A stretch of DNA of 35,585 nt. It comes from Vulcanimicrobiota bacterium. GTDB lineage: Bacteria; Vulcanimicrobiota; Vulcanimicrobiia; Vulcanimicrobiales; Vulcanimicrobiaceae. The position numbers and the translations under genes were made by a program. Under the pieces are notes generated by a model. That model saw only the letters and a program-made list of their open reading frames with translations. It was not told the DNA's origin and did no database searches. Location of the stretch: the NCBI GenBank assembly GCA_003158195.1, contig PMHP01000024.1:6252-41836 (forward strand), given 5' to 3'. Shown in pieces: positions 7,491 through 14,948 of this stretch (its first letter is position 1; each line of letters starts with the position of its first letter).

Positions 7491-8606
7491 GTGCAGGCAA
7501 TCTTTGCCGGGCGCCTCCACGCACCGGCCCTACGTATCGCCGCCACCGCGACCACGATTGCGGCGCTGGCGGTCGCCTTCGTGCTCGATGCCGTCACGCC
7601 GCCCGACCTATCGATCGAAGCGCTTTACGAGGTCCCCGTCGCGATTGCCGGGCTGACCGGAAGCCGCAAGACGCTCGTCCGGGTCGCGCTGGTCGCTGCT
7701 TTTCTGAACGTTCTCGGATACATAAGTGACGGACTACACTGGAATTTCAACGATCCGATCGGACTTCAAGACCGAATCATCTCCCTCGCCTCCTTAACGC
7801 TGGTCTGCTCGCTGATGCTCATCGTTCAACGCGAGTCTTCGCGTAACGCGAGATTGGAAGAAGGGCAAGCGAAGATCCGGATTGCGCGCGAACAAGCGAT
7901 CGAGATCGAGCGCAGAAATCGAGAACTGGCCTCCCGTCAGGAAGTGATCGAAGAACTGGTCGAGGCGATCGCACACGACGTGCGCACGCCGCTCGCCGCA
8001 CTCTCGCTTACGCTCAAGCAGGCTCTGCGCGGGCAGTACGGCGTCCTCCCGGAAGACTATCGCGAGGTCGCAAACGAGAGCCGCACGTCGATCGACGACA
8101 TCGCAAGGCTCGCCGATACATTGCTCGCGGTAGCGCGTTTCGAGGCGGGCGTAGACTTGCCGCCGCGCGTTGCCGTTCGGGTCGCTCCCTTAGTCCGCGA
8201 CATCGCGGCGAAATTCGTGCAGCTCGCACGGGCGCGCGAAATCGAGCTTGAATGCACGATTGCGGATGAAGTCGTCACCGCCGGAAGCGACGCCGAACTC
8301 CGGCGCGCGCTCGAGAACCTGCTCGCCAACGCGATCCGGCATACGCCGCCCGGCGGGCACGTCGGGATGGACGCGCGCCGCACCGAACTCGGCTGGCGGA
8401 TCGACGTCTGGGATGACGGTGTGGGCGTCGCCGAAACCGTTATGCCGACGCTGTTCGCGCGCTATACCCACGGCGCAAGCGGCACGGGGCTCGGCCTGCA
8501 CATCGTCAAGCGCATCGCTGAGGCCTCGGGAGGCAGCGTTGCGTATGCGGCTTGCCTGCCCCGCGGCTCTCGATTTTCAATCGATTTGCCGGCGTGGACT
8601 GGATGA
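7491..8606 (+). CDS. Membrane sensor histidine kinase
   Basis: Two-component sensor of 371 residues that autophosphorylates on His and passes phosphate to the regulator encoded next. The N-terminal 110 residues contain three to four hydrophobic segments with very short loops and no large external domain, so the signal is probably sensed in or near the membrane. A helical stretch (about 115-150) leads into the HisKA dimerisation helix with H162 in AIAHDVRTPLAAL. The ATPase domain has the N box (ENLLANAIRHTPPGG), G1 (WDDGVGV) and G2 (GTGLGLHIVKR). The GTG start at 7491 is uncertain because AAGGAA abuts it with no spacer and no in-frame ATG is near, so a later start is possible. The stop overlaps the regulator start as ATGA. 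The dyad at 7423-7467 lies just upstream. Confidence 0.9.
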   Translation: MQAIFAGRLHAPALRIAATATTIAALAVAFVLDAVTPPDLSIEALYEVPVAIAGLTGSRKTLVRVALVAAFLNVLGYISDGLHWNFNDPIGLQDRIISLASLTLVCSLMLIVQRESSRNARLEEGQAKIRIAREQAIEIERRNRELASRQEVIEELVEAIAHDVRTPLAALSLTLKQALRGQYGVLPEDYREVANESRTSIDDIARLADTLLAVARFEAGVDLPPRVAVRVAPLVRDIAAKFVQLARAREIELECTIADEVVTAGSDAELRRALENLLANAIRHTPPGGHVGMDARRTELGWRIDVWDDGVGVAETVMPTLFARYTHGASGTGLGLHIVKRIAEASGGSVAYAACLPRGSRFSIDLPAWTG

Positions 8607-9238
8607 ACGGCGCCATTCGCGTCGTTATCGTCGAAGATCATGCGCTCGTGCGCACGGGTCTGCGCACCGCATTGCGCGCCGCGGGTTTCGATGTCGTGGG
8701 CGAAGCGGCCGACGGCGTCTCCGCCGAAGCGGTCGTCGCGCGCGAACGTCCGGACGTGGCCGTGGTCGATCTTGGACTCCCGGGACGAGAGGGGGCGGAA
8801 CTCGTCCGCCGCCTTGGGGCGCTCGAAGGGGGACCGCGTTGCGTCGTGCTGACGACGCGCACGGACCGCAATTCAATCCTCGGATCGATCGAAGCCGGCG
8901 CTTATGGATACTGCTCGAAGTCCTCGGCGGAAGACGGCTTGCTCGATGCGATTCGGGCGGCGTCCCGCGGCGCGTTTTACCTCGACGCCGAAGCGGCCAC
9001 GGTCGTGCGTCGCACGGCGATCCCGAACGGCGAGCACGCGGACTCGCCGCTTACCGCGCGGGAGACGGAGATTTTGTCGTGCATCGCGCAGGGCGGTGGC
9101 AATTCGGACATAGCGGACGATCTGCACATCAGCCTCGCAACCGTAAAGACGTACGTTGCCGATATTCTGCGCAAACTCGAGGCCAAGGATCGGGCGCACG
9201 CCGTTGCCCTAGCCGTTCGACGTGGCTTTATCTCTTAA
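8603..9238 (+). CDS. NarL/FixJ-family response regulator
   Basis: Response regulator of 211 residues and partner of the upstream kinase, coupled by the ATGA overlap at 8603-8606; the longer open frame from 8552 lies inside the kinase gene. The receiver domain (1-120) has the acidic pair E11/D12, phosphoacceptor D56 in VVDLGLPG, and the conserved Lys in the CSKSSAE stretch. A LuxR-type helix-turn-helix occupies the last 65 residues, starting LTARETEILSCIAQG and including the recognition helix around SLATVKTYVADIL. Targets are unknown; the divergent pilin promoter with its GGCTA dyad is an obvious candidate. The last 30 bases overlap the 3' end of the RND gene on the other strand. Confidence 0.93.
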   Translation: MNGAIRVVIVEDHALVRTGLRTALRAAGFDVVGEAADGVSAEAVVARERPDVAVVDLGLPGREGAELVRRLGALEGGPRCVVLTTRTDRNSILGSIEAGAYGYCSKSSAEDGLLDAIRAASRGAFYLDAEAATVVRRTAIPNGEHADSPLTARETEILSCIAQGGGNSDIADDLHISLATVKTYVADILRKLEAKDRAHAVALAVRRGFIS

Positions 9239-11809
9239 CATTGCTGCGCTTCGGGCCGCGCTCTCCCTCCGTCGCGGCGACGCCGTCCGCTCCGCGGGAT
9301 TGACCAAAACGTAAGCTGCCGGCACGACGACAAGCGTCAGCAAGGTCGACGCGATCAGACCGCCGATGATCGTCACGGCCATCGGGGCGCGCAGTTCCGC
9401 GCCGGCGCCGAATCCGCACGCAATCGGCAGCATCCCTAAGATCGTCGCGGAGGTCGTCATCAAAATCGGGCGGAGACGTACGCGACCGGCCTCGACGATC
9501 GCATCCGCGAGCGACGACGTGGGCCGTCGCCGTTCGATCGCATCGACGAGCAGGATTGCGTTCTTTCCGGTGAGCCCGAACAAGAAGATAAAGCCGAGCA
9601 GCGAGATGATGCTGAAATCGGCATGCCAGAGCAATAACCCGAGCATCGCACCGACGACCGAAAGGGGCAGCGTCGCCAAGATCACGAGCGGCGCCTTCCA
9701 GCTCCGGAACAGCAGCACGAGGACGGCGATGACGCAAATCACCGACAGCGCCAACGTCTGCGCGAAGCCCAGAAGCGTGGTCGAGGCGCTCTGCGAATCG
9801 CCGCCGAGACTGACGCCGATCGACGCAGGCAGAATCCGATGTGCGAGATCCACGCCATATGACGTCGCATCGCCGATCGACCGGTCGTGCAAATCCGCGT
9901 CGACGAAGTTGGCGTACCGGCCGTCGTAACGCACGGTGCGCAGCGTCATCCCGAGCGTCTCGTCCGAAGCCGTGCGCGTTACGTCGATGAAGCCGGGCGT
10001 CTTAGCCAAAGCCGCACGCAGCTTCCATCCGGCGTTGTCCACGACGCTGCGGTTGGAGCCCGTCAGAATCAACTGTATGGGCCGGGTGAGCCCGCTATTG
10101 ACGAACGGCGTATCCTCTACCGTCGTCCGGTAGGCGCGGATCTTCGGCAATTCGCTGCGGACGCGATCCTCAACAGCAAGCGTCGTTGCGCGACGATCAC
10201 CCCGGAGCACAACGTCGAGTTCGGCATGCGCCGGGTTGCCGTTTTCACCGATCGTCGTCAAAACCGAACGCACGTCGCGATCGTGAATGACCGCCGCCTC
10301 GATCGGCCGCGACGCGTTCGCGAAGGCGCTGGTCGACGTTCCGGGCGGCGCCGTGACGTAAACGACGAAATCGCCGCGGTCCAAGTGCGGGATGAAGCCG
10401 ACGGGGATCACTTTGACCAGAGCGAGTCCGGCCAAAAACGCCACCACCGCCAGCGCGACGCTTCGCTTGGGATGCGCGATCGCTTGCACGAGAATTCGCC
10501 CGTACCAGTGCGTCAACGCGCCCGGCGGCGGAGGCGCGGCGGCCTCGCGCAGGAAGCGCGATGCAAGCATCGGTGAAAGCGTCCGAGCGACGGCAAGCGA
10601 CGTCAGCACCGCAGCCGATGCCGTCAGGCCGAAGGGCTTGAAGAACTGGCCGAAGTTCCCCGTTGCCAAGCCGATCGGCAAGAATACCGCCACGATCGTC
10701 AACGTCGCGGCCGATGCTGCGAGCCAGATTTCGTCCGTCGCCGCGACCGCGGCGGCGTGCGGAGGTTCGCCGGCCGCAACGTGGCGCGAAATGTTCTCGA
10801 CGTCGACGATCGCGTCGTCGACGATGACGCCGGTGACCAGCGCTAGCGCGAGCAACGTGATCATTTCAAGATCGAAGTGCATCAGGGACATGACGATCGC
10901 GGCGCCGCCAAGCGAGACGGGGATCGCAAGGGCGGAGATCACCGTCGCCCGCCAGTCGCGCAGGAACGGTAACGTGATCAGAGCGGCGAGCAGCAACGCA
11001 ATCGCGAGCGCTTCGACCGTCGCATGGCTAGCGTCGCGGATGTACGGGGCCTGTGTCGTCGCCAGGTCGATTGCAATGCCCAGACGCGGCTTCAGGCGCG
11101 CGACGACCGCATCGCTTTCACGCGCAACCTCGAGCGCGTTTGCGTCGGCGCGCTTGATGACGCTGAGCTCCAACACCGTTCGTCCGCGCAGCCGCGCCGC
11201 CGACGTGCTCCCGGGTGCGCCAAGCAGCTCGACGCGGCGAACGTCGGCAATGCGCTCGAGCTCCGGGATCACGACGTCGCGCACGTCGCGGAGAACCCGA
11301 GCCCGATCGCTTCCGGTAAACGGAACCGTGTACACGTTGACCGCCGACTCATTGAGGTCGATCGGGGCGATGCTATAGCCGCTTCCCTTGGGCAGCGTCA
11401 GGCGCTTCAAGATCGCCCGAACCTCGGCTTCGTGCCGCCCCAGGGTGTTTCCGAACCCGTAGGTCAGCTGCACGACGCTGCGGCCGGGATAGGTACTCGA
11501 CGTGTAGTAGGTCGGCTTGCTCGTCGCAAGCGCGCGTTCGAGCGGTACCGTCAGATCGCGCTCGGTCGCCGCGACGTCGATGCTTTGTTCGTGCGCCGTC
11601 ACCACGACGACGGGCAGTGCGATATCGGGCAACAACGAGTACTTGAGGTTCGCATATGCGACCGCGCCCCAAATTGCGATGGCGAGCCAGGCAATCCCGA
11701 TCGTCCAGGGATGGTCGATCGCGAAGCGCGAGACGTTGAAGCGTCTGCGCGCGCCGCTCAAGTCGCGGCTTCCGCCGGAATCGCCGGAAAACGATCGTCC
11801 CATCGCCAT
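9209..11809 (-). CDS. Compact RND-family efflux permease (AcrB/HAE1 type)
   Basis: Inner-membrane proton-driven exporter of 866 residues; typical HAE1 pumps have about 1,020-1,050. TM1 lies near residues 30-50 (PWTIGIAWLAIAIWG). The first external loop is followed by TM2-TM6 with the proton-relay motif VTGVIVDDAIVDVEN near residue 330. A second half repeats this pattern, with FGLTGKNAILLVDAI in its TM10 region. Both external loops are shortened by roughly 80-100 residues, consistent with a reduced porter or docking domain. The membrane helices look intact, so the gene is not simply broken. The ATG at 11809 has AGGA seven bases upstream. No membrane-fusion or outer-membrane factor gene is adjacent. 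It lies 93 bp downstream of the isochorismatase-family gene on the same strand and overlaps the response regulator tail to tail. Confidence 0.88.
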   Translation of the reverse strand: MAMGRSFSGDSGGSRDLSGARRRFNVSRFAIDHPWTIGIAWLAIAIWGAVAYANLKYSLLPDIALPVVVVTAHEQSIDVAATERDLTVPLERALATSKPTYYTSSTYPGRSVVQLTYGFGNTLGRHEAEVRAILKRLTLPKGSGYSIAPIDLNESAVNVYTVPFTGSDRARVLRDVRDVVIPELERIADVRRVELLGAPGSTSAARLRGRTVLELSVIKRADANALEVARESDAVVARLKPRLGIAIDLATTQAPYIRDASHATVEALAIALLLAALITLPFLRDWRATVISALAIPVSLGGAAIVMSLMHFDLEMITLLALALVTGVIVDDAIVDVENISRHVAAGEPPHAAAVAATDEIWLAASAATLTIVAVFLPIGLATGNFGQFFKPFGLTASAAVLTSLAVARTLSPMLASRFLREAAAPPPPGALTHWYGRILVQAIAHPKRSVALAVVAFLAGLALVKVIPVGFIPHLDRGDFVVYVTAPPGTSTSAFANASRPIEAAVIHDRDVRSVLTTIGENGNPAHAELDVVLRGDRRATTLAVEDRVRSELPKIRAYRTTVEDTPFVNSGLTRPIQLILTGSNRSVVDNAGWKLRAALAKTPGFIDVTRTASDETLGMTLRTVRYDGRYANFVDADLHDRSIGDATSYGVDLAHRILPASIGVSLGGDSQSASTTLLGFAQTLALSVICVIAVLVLLFRSWKAPLVILATLPLSVVGAMLGLLLWHADFSIISLLGFIFLFGLTGKNAILLVDAIERRRPTSSLADAIVEAGRVRLRPILMTTSATILGMLPIACGFGAGAELRAPMAVTIIGGLIASTLLTLVVVPAAYVLVNPAERTASPRRRESAARSAAMLRDKATSNG

Positions 11810-11902
11810 CGCCGCGTCCTTATACCCAGACTCGACACCCGGACTCGAACGGAGAGATCGCCATCGCCGGCCCGCCGGGAGCCGCTTGCGAGAAGGTCCG
11901 GC

Positions 11903-12424
11903 CTATGCCAGCGCCACGTCGGCGAACGCGTCGGCAGCAAGGACGATCCCGACGGTACCCCGCGCGACGCGGTGGACGTGGTTTCGGATCTGCTCTTCCG
12001 TGAGGTCGTCCGAGGGATACGTCGCATGACCGTCGCCGACGAGCGTTACGCGATACCCGCGCCGCTCGCCCTCGCGGATCGTCGAATCGATGCAAAACTC
12101 CGTTTGCATCCCGCACACGACGATCCGATCGGCGTCCAGACGCTGGAACACCGCGGCGAGATCGGTCTCGCGGAACGCGTCGCAATACCGCTTCTCGACG
12201 ATCGGGTCGGACGGGCGAGGCGCGATCTCGTCGACGATCTGCCAGTCGTCCGTCCCCGGCACCAGCGCTTCATCCGCGTGCCGGACATACACGACGGGAA
12301 CATTGCTCGCCCGCGCGTTTTCCAGCAAACCGCTCAGCGTGCCCAGAAATGCCGCCCGGCGGCCCGGCTCGAGAGCTTGGATCAGTTCTCGTTGGACGTC
12401 AATGACGAGCAATGCGATTCCCAT
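11903..12424 (-). CDS. Isochorismatase-family cysteine hydrolase
   Basis: Cytoplasmic hydrolase of 173 residues with the full family triad: D9 in LLVIDVQ, K78 in VEKRYCDAF and C111 in GMQTEFCIDST. The motif before the Cys matches the cis-peptide loop of the family. Members hydrolyse isochorismate, nicotinamide, N-carbamoyl compounds or similar amides; the sequence alone does not say which. The ATG at 12424 has AAGG seven bases upstream. It lies upstream of the RND gene on the same strand and could be co-transcribed with it, and it is divergent from the small acidic protein gene. Confidence 0.9.
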   Translation of the reverse strand: MGIALLVIDVQRELIQALEPGRRAAFLGTLSGLLENARASNVPVVYVRHADEALVPGTDDWQIVDEIAPRPSDPIVEKRYCDAFRETDLAAVFQRLDADRIVVCGMQTEFCIDSTIREGERRGYRVTLVGDGHATYPSDDLTEEQIRNHVHRVARGTVGIVLAADAFADVALA

Positions 12425-12490
12425 GCCGCGGCCTTCGATGTGCCAAGAGCGATCCTTTCCGGCCCCCTCGCGGATTTTTCGGCGTGCCTA

Positions 12491-12519
12491 TTGAAAAGCA
12501 GCGACCTGCGGAATCTAAC
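12491..12519 (+). promoter_or_regulatory. Promoter candidate for the small acidic protein
   Basis: TTGAAA at 12491-12496 and TCTAAC at 12514-12519 are separated by 17 bases, with 5 of 6 and 4 of 6 matches to the sigma-70 consensus. Transcription would begin close to the GGAGG at 12526-12530, giving a very short leader. Confidence 0.4.
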
Positions 12520-12537
12520 CGACACGGAGGCATACTG

Positions 12538-12711
12538 ATGCAGCGCGACCGCGACGGCGAACCCTTTCAAAACGATTTCACGGACAACCGTGGCCCAAGC
12601 GGCCCCGAGCAAGAAGAGAACGCCGAGCAGGAGGTTCTCGATCCCGATGTCGACTCACAAGAGGGCGACGTATTCATGGAAAAGGAGCTGCGCGGCTCGC
12701 TCGCCGACTAA
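12538..12711 (+). CDS. Small acidic hypothetical protein
   Basis: A 57-residue protein, very rich in Glu, Asp and Gln (PEQEENAEQEVLDPDVD) and with no hydrophobic segment; I do not recognise a family. The start is convincing because GGAGG lies exactly seven bases before the ATG at 12538, with a promoter candidate just upstream. It probably stays in the cytoplasm and is likely disordered. A second small acidic protein of different sequence lies at 21433-21588. Both genes end close to a copy of the TGTCA-ended repeat: this one stops 5 bases before the copy at 12717. A role in stress protection or as a mimic of nucleic acid would fit the composition but is speculation. Confidence 0.7.
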   Translation: MQRDRDGEPFQNDFTDNRGPSGPEQEENAEQEVLDPDVDSQEGDVFMEKELRGSLAD

Positions 12712-12716
12712 ATTGT

Positions 12717-12833
12717 TGTCACCCTGAGCGCAGCGCCCCCCTTCGCAGGCTCAGGACAGGCTCCGGCGCGCAGTCGAAGGGCCGACGGCGCAAGGCCAGC
12801 TCCCGTCGGCGCTTCGACCAGCTCAGCGTGACA
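12717..12833. repeat. TGTCA-ended palindromic dispersed repeat, copy 1
   Basis: This 117-bp element has inverted ends, TGTCACCCTGAGC on the left and the complement of TGTCACGCTGAGC on the right (12 of 13 match). Inside it are AGTCGAAGGGC and GCTTCGAC arms and a perfect 8-base stem, GCCGACGG/CCGTCGGC (12781-12809). The core matches the copy at 21296-21407 almost base for base from AGTCGAAGGGCCGACGG to CTTCGAC. It carries no gene and behaves like a short palindromic mobile or REP-type repeat. Confidence 0.8.
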
Positions 12834-12840
12834 TAATTAG

Positions 12841-12864
12841 CGCTTCGACAAGCTCGGCGTGACA
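12841..12864. repeat. Solo right arm of the TGTCA-ended repeat
   Basis: These 24 bases match the right arm of the preceding copy (12810-12833) at 22 positions, as a direct repeat. It is probably a remnant of a second insertion or a partial duplication. Between it and 12943 I see no gene or other signal apart from an A/G-rich stretch (AAAAGGGGG). Confidence 0.65.
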
Positions 12865-12943
12865 CACGTCAGCGAAACGCGTCCGCTCGGGGATGACTTG
12901 AAAAGGGGGCCCTCATCGTGGTAACCTCGTTCTCCATCGTTTC

Positions 12944-13093
12944 ATGGATGCGGTTGAGAAGATGGTCGTGCACGGTCGCCGGGTTCGAGCCGCAACGGGG
13001 AAGGTCGAACGCGATGTCCCGGCCGCATCGACGCAAATGGTTGATTCGCGGAAACGGCTGACGTTCGACGACCCAGACGGAGTAATCACGTAG
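12944..13093 (+). other. Uncertain 49-codon ORF, in frame with the downstream AraC gene
   Basis: An ATG at 12944 opens a frame of 49 residues (MDAVEKMVVHGRR to DDPDGVIT) that ends in TAG at 13091-13093. The AraC-type gene begins six bases later in the same frame, so a single TAG separates them. I do not recognise the sequence, and it does not look like the cupin sensor domain usual in AraC proteins. It may be a real mini-gene, the decayed front of a longer regulator, or chance. The ribosome site is weak. Confidence 0.3.
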
Positions 13094-13099
13094 CGCGCC

Positions 13100-13567
13100 A
13101 TGCTCCCGATGGCGGAATTGCACGAGCGTCTGCGCCCCGCAGCGCAGGGGTCGCGTGGTATCGGCGTGTCCCGGTCGGCCCCGCGGAGGTCGCCCGCCGG
13201 GCTTCGTGCTCGCACTCTTTCCGACGTCCTTGCGTACATGAACGAGCACATGAGCGAGCCGGTCGGCCTAGCCGAGCTTGCGAACGTGGCGCACGTGAGC
13301 CGCTTTCATTTTACAAGACTCTTCAAGACGAGCACGGGTCTTAGCCCGATGGCGTATCTCGAGCGTTCGCGGATCCGTCGCGCCCAAGAGCTGATCGTAA
13401 GCGGAGAGATGCGACTTGCCGAAATTGCGGTCGCCATGGGCTTCGCGGACCAGAGCCACTTTACGCGCCGCTTCCGCCGGCACACCGGTCGTACGCCCGG
13501 CTCGATCGCACGCACGGTCCACGCAAACGCAAGAACGTGCAATCCCGGACCTTCCCACGCCGGGTAG
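13100..13567 (+). CDS. AraC/XylS-type regulator consisting of the DNA-binding domain only
   Basis: Transcription factor of 155 residues; AraC family members are usually about 280-320. Residues from about 38 onward form the double helix-turn-helix: LAELANVAHVSRFHFTRLFK, then AEIAVAMGFADQSHFTRRFR and the closing TGRTPGSI. The first 35 residues are basic and low in complexity, and no ligand-binding domain is present. ATG at 13100 or 13109 are both possible; neither has a clear ribosome site. The frame continues upstream past one TAG into the 49-codon ORF at 12944, so the gene may be a shortened relic or a genuine single-domain regulator of the SoxS/MarA size. It sits directly before the hydrolase/DoxX genes, its most likely targets. 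Confidence 0.8.
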   Translation: MLPMAELHERLRPAAQGSRGIGVSRSAPRRSPAGLRARTLSDVLAYMNEHMSEPVGLAELANVAHVSRFHFTRLFKTSTGLSPMAYLERSRIRRAQELIVSGEMRLAEIAVAMGFADQSHFTRRFRRHTGRTPGSIARTVHANARTCNPGPSHAG

Positions 13568-13645
13568 CATGGGATGTATCGGCGCCCCTTTCGGGATCGC
13601 ATCCCGCGCGGCACTCGGATCATTTTCCAAACCGGAGGACACAGC

Positions 13646-14518
13646 ATGAACACGCTCACGATGAAAGACGGCACGGACGTCTATTTTAAGGACTGGGGAA
13701 GCGGACAGCCCGTCGTCTTCAGTCATGGTTGGCCGCTGAGTGCGGACGCATTCGAAGATCAAATGGCTTTCCTGGCAGACCGCGGATACCGTTGCGTCGC
13801 CCACGACCGGCGTGGCCATGGCCGCTCGAGCCAGCCGTGGACCGGTAACGACATGGACACCTACGTCGAAGATCTCGCGACGGTCGTGGAAGCGCTCGAA
13901 CTCAAGAATGCGATCCACGTCGGCCACTCGACCGGGGGCGGCGAAGTTGCGCGCTACGTCGCCCGCTACGGCGCGAAGCGGGGGGTTGCGAAAGCCGTAC
14001 TTATCGGCGCCGTTGTCCCGCTGATGCTCAAGACCGAGGCAAACCCGGACGGCTTGCCCATCGAGACATTCAACGGGTTCCGCGCTGTCGTCCAGGCGGA
14101 CCGCGCGCAGTTCTTCAAAGATCTTGCCGACCCGTTCTACGGTGCGAACCGCCCCGGCTCCAAAGTCTCGCAAGGCCTCAAGGATTCGTTTTTGCTCCAA
14201 GGGCTGTTGGCCGGCTATCCGGCCTCCTACCAGTGCATCAAGGCGTTCTCCGAGACCGACTTCACCGAAGATCTTCAGAAGATCGACGTCCCGACGTTAA
14301 TTCTTCACGGCGACGACGACCAGATCGTTCCGATCGCCGTTTCCGCGATGCATTCGGTCAAGCTGATCAAGAACGCACGGCTCGACATCATCAAGGGCGC
14401 ACCGCACGGCATGTGTTCGACCCTCAAAGATGAGATCAACGGTAAGCTCCTGGCCTTCTTTAGGGGTTCGAACGGCCAAGCGCAGAGCTCGGAACTCGAA
14501 ACGGCAACGACCGCCTAG
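13646..14518 (+). CDS. Alpha/beta hydrolase, chloroperoxidase-like (cofactor-free haloperoxidase family)
   Basis: Cytoplasmic alpha/beta hydrolase of 290 residues. GGAGG at 13634-13638 lies seven bases before the ATG and decides the start; the frame is open further up. The nucleophile is S95 in VGHSTGGGE. The acid is probably D225 in HGDDDQIVP, and the base is H254 in GAPHGM. The [10 protein letters not shown] and [13 protein letters not shown] blocks are typical of the non-haem chloroperoxidase/esterase group, whose members perhydrolyse carboxylic acids and hydrolyse small esters. The C-terminal 20 residues form a polar tail not typical of the family. It is followed after 31 bp by a DoxX-like gene and preceded by an AraC-type regulator, a common arrangement in oxidative-stress loci. 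Confidence 0.9.
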   Translation: MNTLTMKDGTDVYFKDWGSGQPVVFSHGWPLSADAFEDQMAFLADRGYRCVAHDRRGHGRSSQPWTGNDMDTYVEDLATVVEALELKNAIHVGHSTGGGEVARYVARYGAKRGVAKAVLIGAVVPLMLKTEANPDGLPIETFNGFRAVVQADRAQFFKDLADPFYGANRPGSKVSQGLKDSFLLQGLLAGYPASYQCIKAFSETDFTEDLQKIDVPTLILHGDDDQIVPIAVSAMHSVKLIKNARLDIIKGAPHGMCSTLKDEINGKLLAFFRGSNGQAQSSELETATTA

Positions 14519-14549
14519 CAGCTCGGCTGCGATATGAGCGAGCTACTGC

Positions 14550-14933
14550 ATGTTTGATCTCGCCGGGCTGACCGACTACGCGCTCCTTCTTCTCCGGCTC
14601 ATGGCCGGCCTGATCTACGCCGACAGCGGCTACAACGACCTCCGCAATCCCGGCGCCCGCAGTAAGAGCATCGGCCTGTCCAAGAACGTCGCGATTTTCC
14701 TGGCGGTAGCCGAGCTCGCGGGCGGCGCGGGCATTATCTTCGGCGTACTTCAGCAGCTTGCAGCGATCGGCTTGATCCTGATCATGCTCGGCGCGATTCA
14801 GAAGAAGATTTTCGTTTGGAAAACCGGCTTTTGGGGTGAGGACGGTCTCGGCTGGTCGTACGATTTGACGCTGATCTCGATGTTGATCGTTATCTTGGCC
14901 ACCGACGGAGGCCGGTTCGTTCTGCTGCGTTAG
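14550..14933 (+). CDS. DoxX family membrane protein
   Basis: Integral membrane protein of 127 residues with four hydrophobic helices, in the order LLLLRLMAGLIYADSG, NVAIFLAVAELAGGAGIIFG, QQLAAIGLILIMLGAI and LTLISMLIVILATDGG. The AELAGGAGIIFG stretch and the overall size match the DoxX family. Members accompany quinone-dependent or thiosulfate-oxidising systems and oxidative-stress genes, but the biochemical role of most is unknown. The ribosome site is weak (GAGCGAG). Its position 31 bp after the chloroperoxidase-like gene suggests one operon. Confidence 0.85.
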   Translation: MFDLAGLTDYALLLLRLMAGLIYADSGYNDLRNPGARSKSIGLSKNVAIFLAVAELAGGAGIIFGVLQQLAAIGLILIMLGAIQKKIFVWKTGFWGEDGLGWSYDLTLISMLIVILATDGGRFVLLR

Positions 14934-14948
14934 CGGCGCCTAGCGTTT

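Noticed and set aside
10392-11378. Plus-strand ORF of 328 codons inside the RND gene
   Set aside because: Its product is Ala/Ser/Arg-rich with no motif, and it is antisense to well-conserved RND membrane helices.
11024-12538. Plus-strand ORF of 504 codons
   Set aside because: It spans the antisense of two clear genes (RND permease and isochorismatase family) and is Arg-rich without any family signature.
12869-13249. Minus-strand ORFs before the AraC gene
   Set aside because: There is no recognisable domain, they overlap the AraC coding region, and their composition is typical of shadows in GC-rich DNA.
13571-13605. GGGATG/CATCCC inverted repeat after the AraC gene
   Set aside because: The loop is long, no T-run follows and the spacer is short. 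It is not strong enough to call a terminator or operator.
14534-14557. Seven-codon ORF (ATGAGCGAGCTACTGCAT...) before the DoxX gene
   Set aside because: Too short, and not rich in any single amino acid that would suggest a leader peptide.
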